35,241 bases of DNA from JAWXBM01 sp034440115 (GTDB lineage Bacteria > Pseudomonadota > Gammaproteobacteria > Xanthomonadales > SZUA-36), in assembly GCA_034440115.1 (NCBI GenBank), contig JAWXBM010000053.1, forward strand, positions 1 through 35,241, given 5' to 3'. Positions 7,666 through 16,378 of this stretch are shown here, piece after piece; the first letter of the stretch is position 1; every line of letters begins with the position of its first letter. The position numbers were made by a program, and so were the translations under genes. The notes beneath the pieces are model-generated. The model was not told the origin of the DNA. It was given only the letters and a program-made list of their open reading frames with translations, and did not search any database.

Positions 7666-10035
7666 GTGAAAAAATCCATACAACTGCTCAACTTGCTGAT
7701 CATTCTGCTGCTGTCTGCCGCGACAGCAGCTCAAGTCCCTGCTTATGCCGCTGATCAAGTTGAAGGCGAAGGTCTTCTGAACCTTAAGCTACTGCCCGAT
7801 ACCGGACAGGTCTTGCTGCAACTGGATTTTTTGCCGGCAGAATTCCTCTACGTTCCGGCACTGCAGTCCGGAGTCGGATCCAATGACCTCGGCCTGGACC
7901 GCGGCCAGTTGCAGCGCACTCGTCTGGTTCGATTTGAGCGCTATGGCAACAGGGTGTTGCTGGTGGAACCCAACCTGGATTTCAGGGCAGATACCGCCAA
8001 CCAGGCAGAAAAACGCGCCGTAAGCCAGGCCTTTGCCCAATCCGTAATCGCTGGCTTTGAAATCACCAATCCGGGCGAGCCGGCCGTGATTATCGATCTC
8101 ACACCCATGCTGATTTCGGACATGACACGTATCTCCACCCAGATCACGGAATTGGAGCAAGGCACCTTTGAAATTGACCCTGACCGTTCAGCAGTGGATA
8201 CGACATCCATCAAGAATTTTCCAAAAAACACCCTGATCCCCGCGGTCATCACCTTCAAAGGCACTGAGCCGGGTCAATTTATCAAGGACGTAACCCCTAC
8301 GCCCGATTCGCTGACCGTCAGGGTGATGCACCAGTTTGTTGAGTTACCCGACGACGACTACCAGCCGCGAGCTTTCCACCCGCGTTCGGGTTATTTCGCT
8401 TTGCAGTACAAGGATTATGCAGCACCGCTGGAATCCTCCATGGACCGGCGCTTGATCTATCGCCACCGTTTGCAGGCTGGCGAAACCCTTACCTATTACG
8501 TGGATAACGGTACACCCGAGCCGGTGCGCAGCGCCTTGATTGAGGGTGCGAACTGGTGGGCCGATGCCTTTGCCGCAGCAGGCTTCGCCAATGCCTTCAA
8601 GGTGGAAGTGCTACCCGAGGACGCGGATCCACTGGATGTGCGCTACAACGTGATCCAGTGGGTACACCGCGCCACCCGTGGCTGGTCTTATGGCTACAGC
8701 GTTTCCGACCCACGTACCGGCGAGATTATCAAGGGCCATGTCAGCCTGGGCTCCTTGCGCGTGCGACAGGATCAGATGATTGCCGAGGCGTTGACTGCGC
8801 CGTTTCAGGGTGAGGGGGAAGGCGTTAAAGCAGCCCGTGAAATGGCCTTGGCTCGCTTGCGCCAACTGTCCGCTCACGAGGTCGGACACACGCTGGGCAT
8901 AGACCACAATTTTGCCGCATCGTATTCGGGCGATGCCTCGGTGATGGATTACCCGCACCCCAATTTCTATCTGGATGAGCAGGGCACTATCCGGCTGGAC
9001 CAGGCTTACCAGACCGGTGTCAGTCCCTGGGACAAGCTGGCTGTTCGTTATGGCTACACTCCGTTTCCAGCAGGCTCCGAAGCACAATCCCTGGACGCAA
9101 TACTTAACCAAGCCACACAACAAAACATCGCCTTTATCACCGACCAGGATGCCCGCGCACCTGGCAGCGCACACCCGGCCGCAAATCTGTGGGATAACGG
9201 CACTGATGCCATAACCCGTCTTGACGAATTATTGGAAATTCGCCAGATTGCCCTGGAGAATTTTTCGGCTGCGGTCATACCGGACGGAACGGCTTTGTTT
9301 GAACTGGAAAGCCGTTTGGTTCCGGTTTACCTGTTGCATCGCTATCAGATTGAAGCCGTGGCCAAGTTGTTGGGTGGTTTGAATTACGATTATCGTTTTC
9401 GCGGTGACTCACCTTCGCCCGTAGTACCCGTGGCAGCAGCAACTCAAAACGAGGCGATGGATAGCTTGCTGTCTCTGTTGCAGGCGCTAAATCTTGCTCT
9501 GCCAGAAAACCTGCGTTACCTGATTCCTCCACCGCCTGCCGAATATGCCCGCAACCGGGAGAACTTTCCGAGCGCCACAGGAGTAGCTTTCGATCACCTT
9601 GCACCCGCACGTGCCGGAGCAGACCTGGTCCTGCAAGAATTACTTCAGGCACAGCGCCTGACACGCCTGGCAGAACAACATGCGCTGGACACCAATCAAC
9701 CCAGCCCAGCGCAACTGTTGTCGAACCTGATGGCGATAAGCTGGCAGGCAAAGACGCCCTCTGATGCCTATCTGGCTGCTATCCGGAGCGAAGTGAACTG
9801 GCTGGTGCTGCGCCACTTAATGGCATTGGCAACCGACAGCAGCAGCATCGACAGCACCCGTGCGCTGGGGCTGGCGCAAATTATTGAGCTCGAAGACACT
9901 TTAAAGACCAGGGCAAAGAGAGGTGACCAACAAGCCATTGCTGCGCTGCAGGAAATCCGCGTGTTCCTCGACAGATCAAACTCCGAACCCGCCAAGGCAC
10001 CCGATCCCGCCCCACCCGGCAGCCCGATTGGCTAG
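7666..10035 (+). CDS. Exported zinc metalloprotease, metzincin type (DUF5117/DUF4953-like)
   Basis: This 789-residue secreted protein starts at GTG 7666 (AGGA seven bases upstream) with a signal peptide V-K-K-S…LLLSAATAAQ. Its catalytic centre is H404-E-V-G-H408-T-L-G-I-D-H414, the HExxHxxGxxH zinc signature of metzincins. A methionine turn follows about 20 residues later (SVMDYPHP). The N-terminal ~390 residues resemble the DUF5118/DUF5117 region of the large bacterial 'zinc-dependent metalloprotease' family, including SYGYSVSDPRTGEIIKG just before the active site. The C-terminus is helical and ends in a Pro-rich tail (PAKAPDPAPPG). It should act in the periplasm or outside the cell on proteins or peptides; the substrate is unknown. 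An upstream TTG at 7612 would add 18 residues but spoils the signal peptide. Confidence 0.88.
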   Translation: MKKSIQLLNLLIILLLSAATAAQVPAYAADQVEGEGLLNLKLLPDTGQVLLQLDFLPAEFLYVPALQSGVGSNDLGLDRGQLQRTRLVRFERYGNRVLLVEPNLDFRADTANQAEKRAVSQAFAQSVIAGFEITNPGEPAVIIDLTPMLISDMTRISTQITELEQGTFEIDPDRSAVDTTSIKNFPKNTLIPAVITFKGTEPGQFIKDVTPTPDSLTVRVMHQFVELPDDDYQPRAFHPRSGYFALQYKDYAAPLESSMDRRLIYRHRLQAGETLTYYVDNGTPEPVRSALIEGANWWADAFAAAGFANAFKVEVLPEDADPLDVRYNVIQWVHRATRGWSYGYSVSDPRTGEIIKGHVSLGSLRVRQDQMIAEALTAPFQGEGEGVKAAREMALARLRQLSAHEVGHTLGIDHNFAASYSGDASVMDYPHPNFYLDEQGTIRLDQAYQTGVSPWDKLAVRYGYTPFPAGSEAQSLDAILNQATQQNIAFITDQDARAPGSAHPAANLWDNGTDAITRLDELLEIRQIALENFSAAVIPDGTALFELESRLVPVYLLHRYQIEAVAKLLGGLNYDYRFRGDSPSPVVPVAAATQNEAMDSLLSLLQALNLALPENLRYLIPPPPAEYARNRENFPSATGVAFDHLAPARAGADLVLQELLQAQRLTRLAEQHALDTNQPSPAQLLSNLMAISWQAKTPSDAYLAAIRSEVNWLVLRHLMALATDSSSIDSTRALGLAQIIELEDTLKTRAKRGDQQAIAALQEIRVFLDRSNSEPAKAPDPAPPGSPIG

Positions 10036-10165
10036 CCATGGCGGAAATCCTTGCTTATTGAGTTGTCATAAAACTTAAACCATAACGTCATCAAAATACC
10101 ATACATGGCAGTTAACTTGGACCCGCTTGAAACACATCGGCCCCAAGTCCTGGAGAATTTCTGTC

Positions 10166-11806
10166 ATGTTGAAACGCAAATTGCTTACATCCGCCATCAT
10201 TGCCATTTCCTTCCCGGCCTATGCCAAGAAACCCGTCAATATCAGCCTGCTTGAAATTGGCAGTTACCAAAGTGGCGTGTTTGCTGAATCGGCGGCTGAA
10301 ATTGTCGCCTATGATAAATCCTCTGAGCAGCTATTTGTGGTTAACGCCGACGCCAAAACCATTGATATTCTCGATATATCCGACCCAACCGGGCCAGTAA
10401 AAGTCAATTCAATCGATGTACTGGCAGACCTGCCCATGGCAGGCGGGGTCAACAGTGTAGCTGTGCACAACGGGCTGGTTGCCATTGCGGTAGAGCATGC
10501 CAACAAGCAAAGCAACGGCTGGGCCGCTTTTTATAATGTGGCCGGTGATTATCTGGCATCCTTCCCCGCCGGCGCCCTGCCCGACATGATTACTTTCACG
10601 CCTAATGGTGACTTCGTTCTGGTCGCGAACGAAGGTGAGCCTAGCGACGATTACCAAACTGATCCGGAAGGTTCGGTAACCATTATCGAGATCAAGAAAG
10701 GCCTGGACAAGGCCAAAATTCGCACCGCCAGCTTTCTTGACTACAACCTTACTGGCAAATACCTCGGTGCTCCTGCAGGCGTGCGTATTTCCGGCCCCAA
10801 CGCCACCGTGGCGCAGGACCTGGAACCTGAGTACATCGCCATTTCGGATGATTCCAAAACCGCCTGGGTAACGTTGCAGGAAAACAATGCCATGGCCATC
10901 ATCGACATCAAGAAGGGCAAGGTGGAAGATCTGGTGGCGCTGGGCAGTAAAGATCACTCCTTGGTCGGCCAGGGACTTGACGCCAGCAATGAAGATGGCG
11001 ATATCAACATTCAAACCTGGCCTGTGCTGGGCACCTTCATGCCAGACAGCATCGCCAGTTACGAACACAAAGGCAAAACTTACCTGATCACGGCCAACGA
11101 GGGCGATGCCCGAGAATACATTTATGACAGTGGCGACGAAGCAAACTGTGAACTGGCCGGTCACGAATGGGATGATGGCGATTGCATCGCCTGGCTGGAC
11201 GAAGCGCGCGTCAAAGATGTCACGCTGGATCCCGCAGTGTTCCCCAATTTCGTTGCGCTGCAGAAGAAACCGGCACTGGGCCGCTTGAAAATCATCAGCA
11301 CCGAAGGCAACACAGATGGCGATGACGAATACGAAAGCCTGCATTCATTTGGTGCACGGTCCATCACCATCTGGGACCAAGAAGGTGGCATGGTGGCCGA
11401 TACCGGTGATGCCATCGAGGTGGCCACAGCGCTGGCTTTGCCAAATGACTTCAACAGTACCAACGATGAAAACGACAGCTTTGATAGTCGCAGCGATGAC
11501 AAGGGACCCGAGCCGGAAGGTGTAGTGATTGGCAAAGTGCATGGCCGTCAGTTCGCATTCGTTGGCTTGGAGCGTATAGGTGGTGTGGTGATTTTTGATG
11601 TAAGCGATCCTGCTGCACCGCGCTACGTGAGTTACACCAATAATCGCAATTTTCTGGTCGACGCTGAACTCCCGGCAGCCGGTGACCTTGGCCCTGAGGG
11701 CCTGGTATTTATTGACGGTCATGACTCGCCCAACCACAAACCATTATTGGTAGTGGGTAACGAAGTCAGTGGTTCAACCACCATTTACGAAATCCGTAAA
11801 GACTGA
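10166..11806 (+). CDS. Choice-of-anchor I family beta-propeller protein
   Basis: This 546-residue exported protein has a short signal peptide (MLKRKLLTSAIIAISFPAYA). It matches the 'choice-of-anchor I' family, extracellular beta-propeller proteins that databases often label alkaline phosphatase-like. The hallmark blocks are visible: ALPDMITFTPNGDFVLVANEGEPSDDY, DPEGSVTIIEI, PEYIAISDDSKTAWVTLQENNA, YLITANEGDARE, LHSFGARSITIWD, DDKGPEPEGV and GVVIFDVSDPAAPRYVSY. The family is named for its varied C-terminal sorting tags. Here the protein stops after the propeller (YEIRKD), so it lacks a visible anchor and may be free. The start ATG 10166 has GGAG nine bases upstream; an ATG at 10127 would add 13 residues. 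No enzymatic activity can be assigned from sequence. A terminator follows directly. Confidence 0.87.
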   Translation: MLKRKLLTSAIIAISFPAYAKKPVNISLLEIGSYQSGVFAESAAEIVAYDKSSEQLFVVNADAKTIDILDISDPTGPVKVNSIDVLADLPMAGGVNSVAVHNGLVAIAVEHANKQSNGWAAFYNVAGDYLASFPAGALPDMITFTPNGDFVLVANEGEPSDDYQTDPEGSVTIIEIKKGLDKAKIRTASFLDYNLTGKYLGAPAGVRISGPNATVAQDLEPEYIAISDDSKTAWVTLQENNAMAIIDIKKGKVEDLVALGSKDHSLVGQGLDASNEDGDINIQTWPVLGTFMPDSIASYEHKGKTYLITANEGDAREYIYDSGDEANCELAGHEWDDGDCIAWLDEARVKDVTLDPAVFPNFVALQKKPALGRLKIISTEGNTDGDDEYESLHSFGARSITIWDQEGGMVADTGDAIEVATALALPNDFNSTNDENDSFDSRSDDKGPEPEGVVIGKVHGRQFAFVGLERIGGVVIFDVSDPAAPRYVSYTNNRNFLVDAELPAAGDLGPEGLVFIDGHDSPNHKPLLVVGNEVSGSTTIYEIRKD

Positions 11807-11838
11807 TAGCCGCTTGCCGAAGATTCAGCCACTAAGCA

Positions 11839-11871
11839 GTCGAATCCCTTCACAGGGGTTCGGCTTTTTTT
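11839..11871 (+). terminator. Rho-independent terminator after the choice-of-anchor I gene
   Basis: A ten-base-pair stem (GTCGAATCCC / GGGGTTCGGC, two G-T pairs) closes a six-base loop and is followed immediately by seven T residues. It lies 33 bases after the stop codon at 11806. The reverse strand lacks a T-run, so it should not end mgtE transcription. Confidence 0.85.
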
Positions 11872-11902
11872 GCGCAGAATTTTCCCGTTCGGCGGAAGGC
11901 CG

Positions 11903-13150
11903 CTAAGGCAGCACCAAAACATTCGCCAACCACAGGAACAGGCCCATGCTGACCACATCGGTGGCGGTGGTCAGAAAGATGCTGGATGCCATGGCTGGGT
12001 CGGCACCAAATTTCTTCAGGGTTAATGGCACCATCACACCAGTAACACCACTGGCCAGGCAGGCACCGGTCATGGCCAGAAATACCACCACGCCCAACAC
12101 ATGGGGCTGATCTGCACCCGAGAAATTCGCATAGAAATACATGGCAATACCCGCTACGACGCCCACGATGGCACCGTTTGCCAGGCCAAGCAGGGTTTCT
12201 TTCACCAGCACATGGCGAACAACACCGGGCTTGAATTCATGCAAAGTGATTGCGCGTATGGTTACGGCCAGTGACTGGCAGCCGGTATTGCCCGACTGCC
12301 CAGCCAGCACCGGCAAAAAAGCCGCCAATACGACTACCTGGGCTATGGTGTCTTCGAACAGGCTGACCACGAAGGCCGCCATAAAAGCTGTGACCAGATT
12401 GATCTGCAACCAGGGATGACGCATGCGCAGAGCGCTAATCCAGCCGGTCGCGGCATGCTCTTCCTTGTCAACACCCACCATGCTGCCGTACTGTGCACTG
12501 AGTTCAAAATTCTGATGTTCAAACAGCATGAAACCCTGCACCACACCGAGCAGGCGCCCTGCGTCATCACACACCGGATACAGTGGGTAGTGGCGGTAAA
12601 CCACTTCTTTCATGGCTTCGCCTACTTCTTCATCCGGCCGTAATGAAAAAGGCTGCAACAGCATGACGTCCTGCAACTTGTCTTGTGGGGCTGCCAGCAG
12701 CAAGTCGCGCATGGCGACTATACCGATCAGTTGGTTGTCTGCATCTACGATGTAGCCATAAGTAATCAGCGTATCGTGGGTCCACTCGCGAATCATTTCG
12801 ATGGCACGGTCAACCGGAGTGTCCGGCGCAAACACAGCCACGGGAGGCTCCATCAACCGGCCCACACTACCATCTGGATATTTCTGTGCATCGTCCCAGG
12901 GATCACCCACATGATCGCCCGAAAACTTCACAATGTTTTCGCGTCGCGTGGGGGGGAAGCGCAACAGAATTCGATAAGCGGGTGCCTGGTGCATATGCTG
13001 CAACACAGCACCAACCGTCTCATCACTTTCGAGTAGCAGAATGCGCGCTACATCCAGCGGGGCACGGCGTTGAGCTTCCATAACCAGCTGCTGCAATCGC
13101 TCTTTTGAAACGCTGCGTATAGCGTCTTTGTCTTGAGTCGATGGTTCCAT
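11903..13150 (-). CDS. mgtE: MgtE-type magnesium transporter
   Basis: A 415-residue inner-membrane Mg2+ channel/transporter of the MgtE family (SLC41-related). Domains in order: a helical N domain (about 15-75, ERLQQLVMEAQRRAP…), a pair of CBS domains (about 97-215, GRLMEPPVAVFAPDTPVDRA and VMLLQPFSLRPDEEVGEAM), a connecting helix, and five membrane segments from about residue 250. The conserved membrane-domain signatures GQSGNTGCQSLAVTIRAI and FGADPAMASSIFLTTATDVVSM are intact, including the Asp in the last motif that lines the ion pore. The start has GGAGG nine bases upstream. In this family the N and CBS domains close the pore when cytosolic Mg2+ is high. It is monocistronic, and no Mg2+ riboswitch is evident in the upstream spacer. 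Confidence 0.95.
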   Translation of the reverse strand: MEPSTQDKDAIRSVSKERLQQLVMEAQRRAPLDVARILLLESDETVGAVLQHMHQAPAYRILLRFPPTRRENIVKFSGDHVGDPWDDAQKYPDGSVGRLMEPPVAVFAPDTPVDRAIEMIREWTHDTLITYGYIVDADNQLIGIVAMRDLLLAAPQDKLQDVMLLQPFSLRPDEEVGEAMKEVVYRHYPLYPVCDDAGRLLGVVQGFMLFEHQNFELSAQYGSMVGVDKEEHAATGWISALRMRHPWLQINLVTAFMAAFVVSLFEDTIAQVVVLAAFLPVLAGQSGNTGCQSLAVTIRAITLHEFKPGVVRHVLVKETLLGLANGAIVGVVAGIAMYFYANFSGADQPHVLGVVVFLAMTGACLASGVTGVMVPLTLKKFGADPAMASSIFLTTATDVVSMGLFLWLANVLVLP

Positions 13151-13221
13151 ACACTTTTACCTCCCTGTTCGAAGAGCTAAGAGTACGACTCGCTTGAGAA
13201 AAACGCCACCTGCATTACTTG

Positions 13222-13291
13222 CCGTCATTCAGGCGTCGCTCGTCACCCCGCTCCCTTGATTCGTCACCCCAGCCTGCGAGCCGGGGTCCAT
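13222..13291. repeat. GC-rich palindromic extragenic repeat (GTCACCCC…GGGGTCC type)
   Basis: CGTCACCCC occurs twice (13241-13249 and 13262-13270). The second copy forms an imperfect hairpin with GAGCCGGGGT (ACCCCaGC…GCcGGGGT, about 13266-13287). A related GTCATTC precedes them. The pattern resembles the GTCATTCC/GTCACCCC extragenic palindromes scattered in many proteobacterial genomes and is related in style to the copy at 24881-24934. It lies between mgtE and the UbiD gene, at one edge of the GC-richer segment. Confidence 0.55.
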
Positions 13292-13333
13292 CACACGTTG
13301 AATCGGGAGGTCCCACGCGCAGGAGTCCGATCC

Positions 13334-14656
13334 TCATTTTCCCACTTCACCGATGTACTTGCCAAGATCGAGCGTATCGGCGCCCGGGATGCGCTTGCGT
13401 TCGAACTCGGCCTCGCGGCCCCACGGCTTGGTCGCATCGATGGCCAGCCGCCCCCAATGGTCCTTGTGCGGATCGCGGTAAAACCCGGGCATGTCTTCCA
13501 GGATGAACGCCCGCGTGTCGGCGCGGCCGCGCGTCAGGTAGGCCCACCAGACGTCATTCAGATTGTAGAGGTCGACGTCCTCGTCGACCACCATGCAACT
13601 CTTGCTGTAATCCAGATGCGCGGCAATCGCGGCCAGCAGCACCTTGCGGGCATGGCCCTCGTACTGCTGCCGGATCTGTATCACGGTATTCATCAGGTTC
13701 GGATAACAGGCGACGTTGACGATGCCGGGCAACTGTTCCACGAGTCGGCGATAGATGCGCGTGGAGATGGCGAAGTCCAGCGGGTTCATGTCTTCAGGGG
13801 AACCGCAGTTCAGGCTGTGAAAGACCGCGTCTTCACGCCAGTGCACGTCCAGCACCTCGAACACGTGGTTGTTGCCCACTGGAACGTAATAACCCATGAA
13901 TTCCCCAAACGGGCCTTCAGGCCGCAGCTCGTTCGGCAGGATGTGGCCTTCGACCACTACCTCGGTGTCGGCGGGAAATTCAAGATCGATGGTGCGGCAG
14001 CGTTGCATGGGAAGGGGGGCGCCGCGGATGGCGGCAGCCACCTTCAACTCGTCCTCTTCCATCGGCAGGCTTGCGCAGGCGGACACGAAAATTTCCGGCG
14101 CCGTGCCAATCAACAGCACGGCGGGAAGCGCCTTACCTTCTGCCTCAGCCGCCTTGTGGTATTGCGTCAGGTCGTGCGTCGACCCGAGCCGGATGCGCAA
14201 CTCGTCGTCGGCAATGAACTGTGAACGGTGGAAGGACAGGTTGGCGATGCCGGTTTTCGGATGCTTCGCCAGGAACAGCGCTGAGGTGATGTAGGGACCA
14301 CCGTCCTTTTCGAAGTAGGTGATCTGGGGCAGATCCGAGAGTTTGCCGGAGATTCGCGGGTATTCTCTGGCCTCCGCGAAAGACCCGGCGCCGTGCATCG
14401 ACGGATCGAACTCCATCCAGCGGCGGCAGAAATTTCCATCTTCGGCACCGATGATTTCGCACAAACGGCGGCGGCTTCCGAAGATGTTGGTGACCACGGG
14501 CATTTTCGAGCCAATGACGTGATTGAACACGATGACCTTGTCACTTCGCTGTTGCAGGCCCTGAGTCACCGCGGCCAATTCGAATTGTGGGTCGACCGGC
14601 ACCTCGACGACCGTCACCTCGCCGCGGGCGCGTAATTTCGCCAGGTAGTCACGCAT
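13334..14656 (-). CDS. UbiD-family (prenylated-FMN) decarboxylase
   Basis: A 440-residue member of the UbiD family, which reversibly decarboxylates aromatic, heteroaromatic or unsaturated acids with prenylated FMN. The catalytic E-R-E set is recognisable: R144 in GIANLSFHRSQ, and E247 and E252 in RPEGPFGEFMGYY. The cofactor-binding block around residues 120-145 (PYITSALFLAKHPKTG) is also present. The length is in the usual 430-500 range. No UbiX flavin prenyltransferase lies in the window, so the cofactor must come from elsewhere. Its ATG follows the amidohydrolase stop codon by nine bases without a good Shine-Dalgarno sequence, suggesting translational coupling. Substrate unknown. The gene looks GC-richer than its surroundings, consistent with possible transfer. 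Confidence 0.9.
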   Translation of the reverse strand: MRDYLAKLRARGEVTVVEVPVDPQFELAAVTQGLQQRSDKVIVFNHVIGSKMPVVTNIFGSRRRLCEIIGAEDGNFCRRWMEFDPSMHGAGSFAEAREYPRISGKLSDLPQITYFEKDGGPYITSALFLAKHPKTGIANLSFHRSQFIADDELRIRLGSTHDLTQYHKAAEAEGKALPAVLLIGTAPEIFVSACASLPMEEDELKVAAAIRGAPLPMQRCRTIDLEFPADTEVVVEGHILPNELRPEGPFGEFMGYYVPVGNNHVFEVLDVHWREDAVFHSLNCGSPEDMNPLDFAISTRIYRRLVEQLPGIVNVACYPNLMNTVIQIRQQYEGHARKVLLAAIAAHLDYSKSCMVVDEDVDLYNLNDVWWAYLTRGRADTRAFILEDMPGFYRDPHKDHWGRLAIDATKPWGREAEFERKRIPGADTLDLGKYIGEVGK

Positions 14657-14665
14657 CGGCGGCGC

Positions 14666-15991
14666 TCACAGGTTGCCAATCGGCATAACCACCGCGCCGT
14701 CCTGCTTGTAAACGATGCCGTCCTGCATGACGAATGAAACGGATTTCATCACTGCGATGTCTGCCAGCGGATCACCTTGAACCGCCACGATGTCGGCCAG
14801 CTTGCCGGTTTCGATGGAGCCCACCGATTCCTCGATTCGCAGCAGTTTCGCGGCCTCAATCGTCGCGCTCTGAATCGCTTCAAGCGGTTTCATGCCGGCG
14901 TTCACCATGTAGACGAACTCATTGGCGTTCATGCCGTTGGGGAAAACCCCGGCATCGCTGCCAAACACGATCCACACGCCTTCCTTGTAGGCCAGTGCGA
15001 ACGCCCGGTCGATCTGCGCGCTGATGTCCACCCGCTCTCCGCTCATGGATTCCGCCACTTCGCCTTCTTCGCCTTCGTCTTCGAGGGTACCGATCCACTT
15101 GATGGCCGTCAGGGTCGGCACGTAGGCGATGCCTTTCTCCTTCATCATTCGGGCGAGCCGCTGGTCGAGGAAGGTGCCATGCTCCAAAGACGTGACGCCG
15201 GCCAGGATCGCACGCTCAATGCCCTCGGCGCTGACCGCATGGGCCGCGACGATCATGTTGTAATCGGCCGCGGTTTTGACGACTGCTTCGAGCTCATCCA
15301 GGGCCCATTGTGGGCCAAAGCCAACCTGGCGGGGATTGATGGAACCGCCCGTCAGGTTGATCTTGATCAGGTCGGCGCCGTCCTTGAAGCGCTGGCGCAC
15401 CGCCTGGCGCGCTGACAGTGGCCCATTGATGACACCCTCCACCGGTCCCGGATTGCCCATGTATTCGTGACGCAGCCCATTTGAGTAGTCGGCCAGGCCG
15501 CCGGTGGTCGCAAGACCCTTGCCTGCGGTATAGATGCGCGGCCCGTGAATATAGCCCTTGGCGATGGCCCGTTTCATGGAAGCCCCAAGGTTACGATCCT
15601 GGTCACCCATTTCACGCACCGTGGTGAACCCCGCCAACAGGGTACGTTCGGCAAACACTTTTGCCCGGTAAGCGTAGTCGGCAGACTCCATCAGGAATTT
15701 TTCGGTGAACATTTGCGGCGACATCTCGGTGGTGAGATGCACGTGCATGTCCATCAGGCCGGGCATCACCGTGTGGCCCTTAAGGTCGATGAGTTGTTCT
15801 CCCCCGGAAGGCGCCCGGTAACCCTGCTCCACCGCCGTGATGCGGTTGCCGGACACCGTGATCGTGACTTCCTCGGCAACGCGGCCCGCGGCGACGTCGA
15901 TCATGCTTCCTGCATGCAGCACGTAGTCTGCGGCCATGCCGACGCTGCTGGATAAGCACAACATGAGGGTGAAGAGGATTCGGGTTTTCAT
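14666..15991 (-). CDS. Exported metal-dependent amidohydrolase (imidazolonepropionase/prolidase-like)
   Basis: A 441-residue amidohydrolase-superfamily enzyme with a signal peptide (MKTRILFTLMLCLSSSVGMAA). ATG 15991 is chosen because AAAGGAG lies five to six bases upstream; longer frames to 16126 would bury the signal peptide. Metal-ligand residues are in place: H83 and H85 in MDMHVHL, K210 in ADLIKINLTGG (the carboxylated Lys of the Sgx9260/Xaa-Pro dipeptidase-like group), H251 in AAHAVSAEG, H271 in SLEHGT, and D346 in FGSDAG. Related periplasmic enzymes cleave Xaa-Pro or Xaa-Lys/Arg dipeptides, or cyclic amides and lactones; the substrate here is not predictable. It leads a two-gene operon with the UbiD decarboxylase, so its product might feed that enzyme, although one is exported and the other cytoplasmic. 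Confidence 0.87.
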   Translation of the reverse strand: MKTRILFTLMLCLSSSVGMAADYVLHAGSMIDVAAGRVAEEVTITVSGNRITAVEQGYRAPSGGEQLIDLKGHTVMPGLMDMHVHLTTEMSPQMFTEKFLMESADYAYRAKVFAERTLLAGFTTVREMGDQDRNLGASMKRAIAKGYIHGPRIYTAGKGLATTGGLADYSNGLRHEYMGNPGPVEGVINGPLSARQAVRQRFKDGADLIKINLTGGSINPRQVGFGPQWALDELEAVVKTAADYNMIVAAHAVSAEGIERAILAGVTSLEHGTFLDQRLARMMKEKGIAYVPTLTAIKWIGTLEDEGEEGEVAESMSGERVDISAQIDRAFALAYKEGVWIVFGSDAGVFPNGMNANEFVYMVNAGMKPLEAIQSATIEAAKLLRIEESVGSIETGKLADIVAVQGDPLADIAVMKSVSFVMQDGIVYKQDGAVVMPIGNL

Positions 15992-16378
15992 CTGATCTCC
16001 TTTGTTTGGAAAGGGCTTCAAACCCAGGCAATGAAAGTCCTGGATCATGAATGTCGTGGGTTGTACCGTGGCAGCCACATCGTCAGGACCGCCGATGCGG
16101 GCATCAGGCCAATGCTCAGGAACCAAGTGTAAGCAGCATAAAAGCCCTTTTCCATGAATCTGACAAGTACTGAAGCAGTTTTCTGCGTCAACTTTTCACG
16201 CTTTTCAGTCAGATTGCTGTGAAATCTCAAAAAAATGGAGCTACCAGCGCTGGATTCTATCCCGTAGCAGCGTTCATTTAGAAAATTTCTGCACCCGGGG
16301 CGACAATTATCGTGCCGCTTCGGGCGGAGAATCGCTGGGTTACAAAGTGAAAGCGCGATTACAGAGGTTGGTAAGTGG
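15992..16378. other. Intergenic region with no convincing gene
   Basis: This 387-base stretch separates two leftward genes and should contain the promoter of the amidohydrolase operon. The only notable frame is a 36-codon minus-strand ORF at 16045-16155 starting M-E-K-G-F-Y-A-A-Y-T-W with one hydrophobic segment (about W11-L28). It lacks a Shine-Dalgarno sequence and is not recognised. It could be the decayed end of a membrane-protein gene. No clear terminator for the redoxin gene and no repeat was seen. Confidence 0.4.

Noticed and set aside
10409..11344. 311-codon minus-strand frame opposite the choice-of-anchor I gene
   Set aside because: A shadow of a clear coding gene with no family features.
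13256..14224. Long plus-strand open frame opposite the UbiD gene
   Set aside because: It is antisense to a gene with intact catalytic motifs, has no recognisable domain, and arises from high GC content.
16045..16155. 36-codon minus-strand ORF with one hydrophobic segment
   Set aside because: No Shine-Dalgarno sequence, no recognisable family and a short length. Kept only as a note in the intergenic entry.
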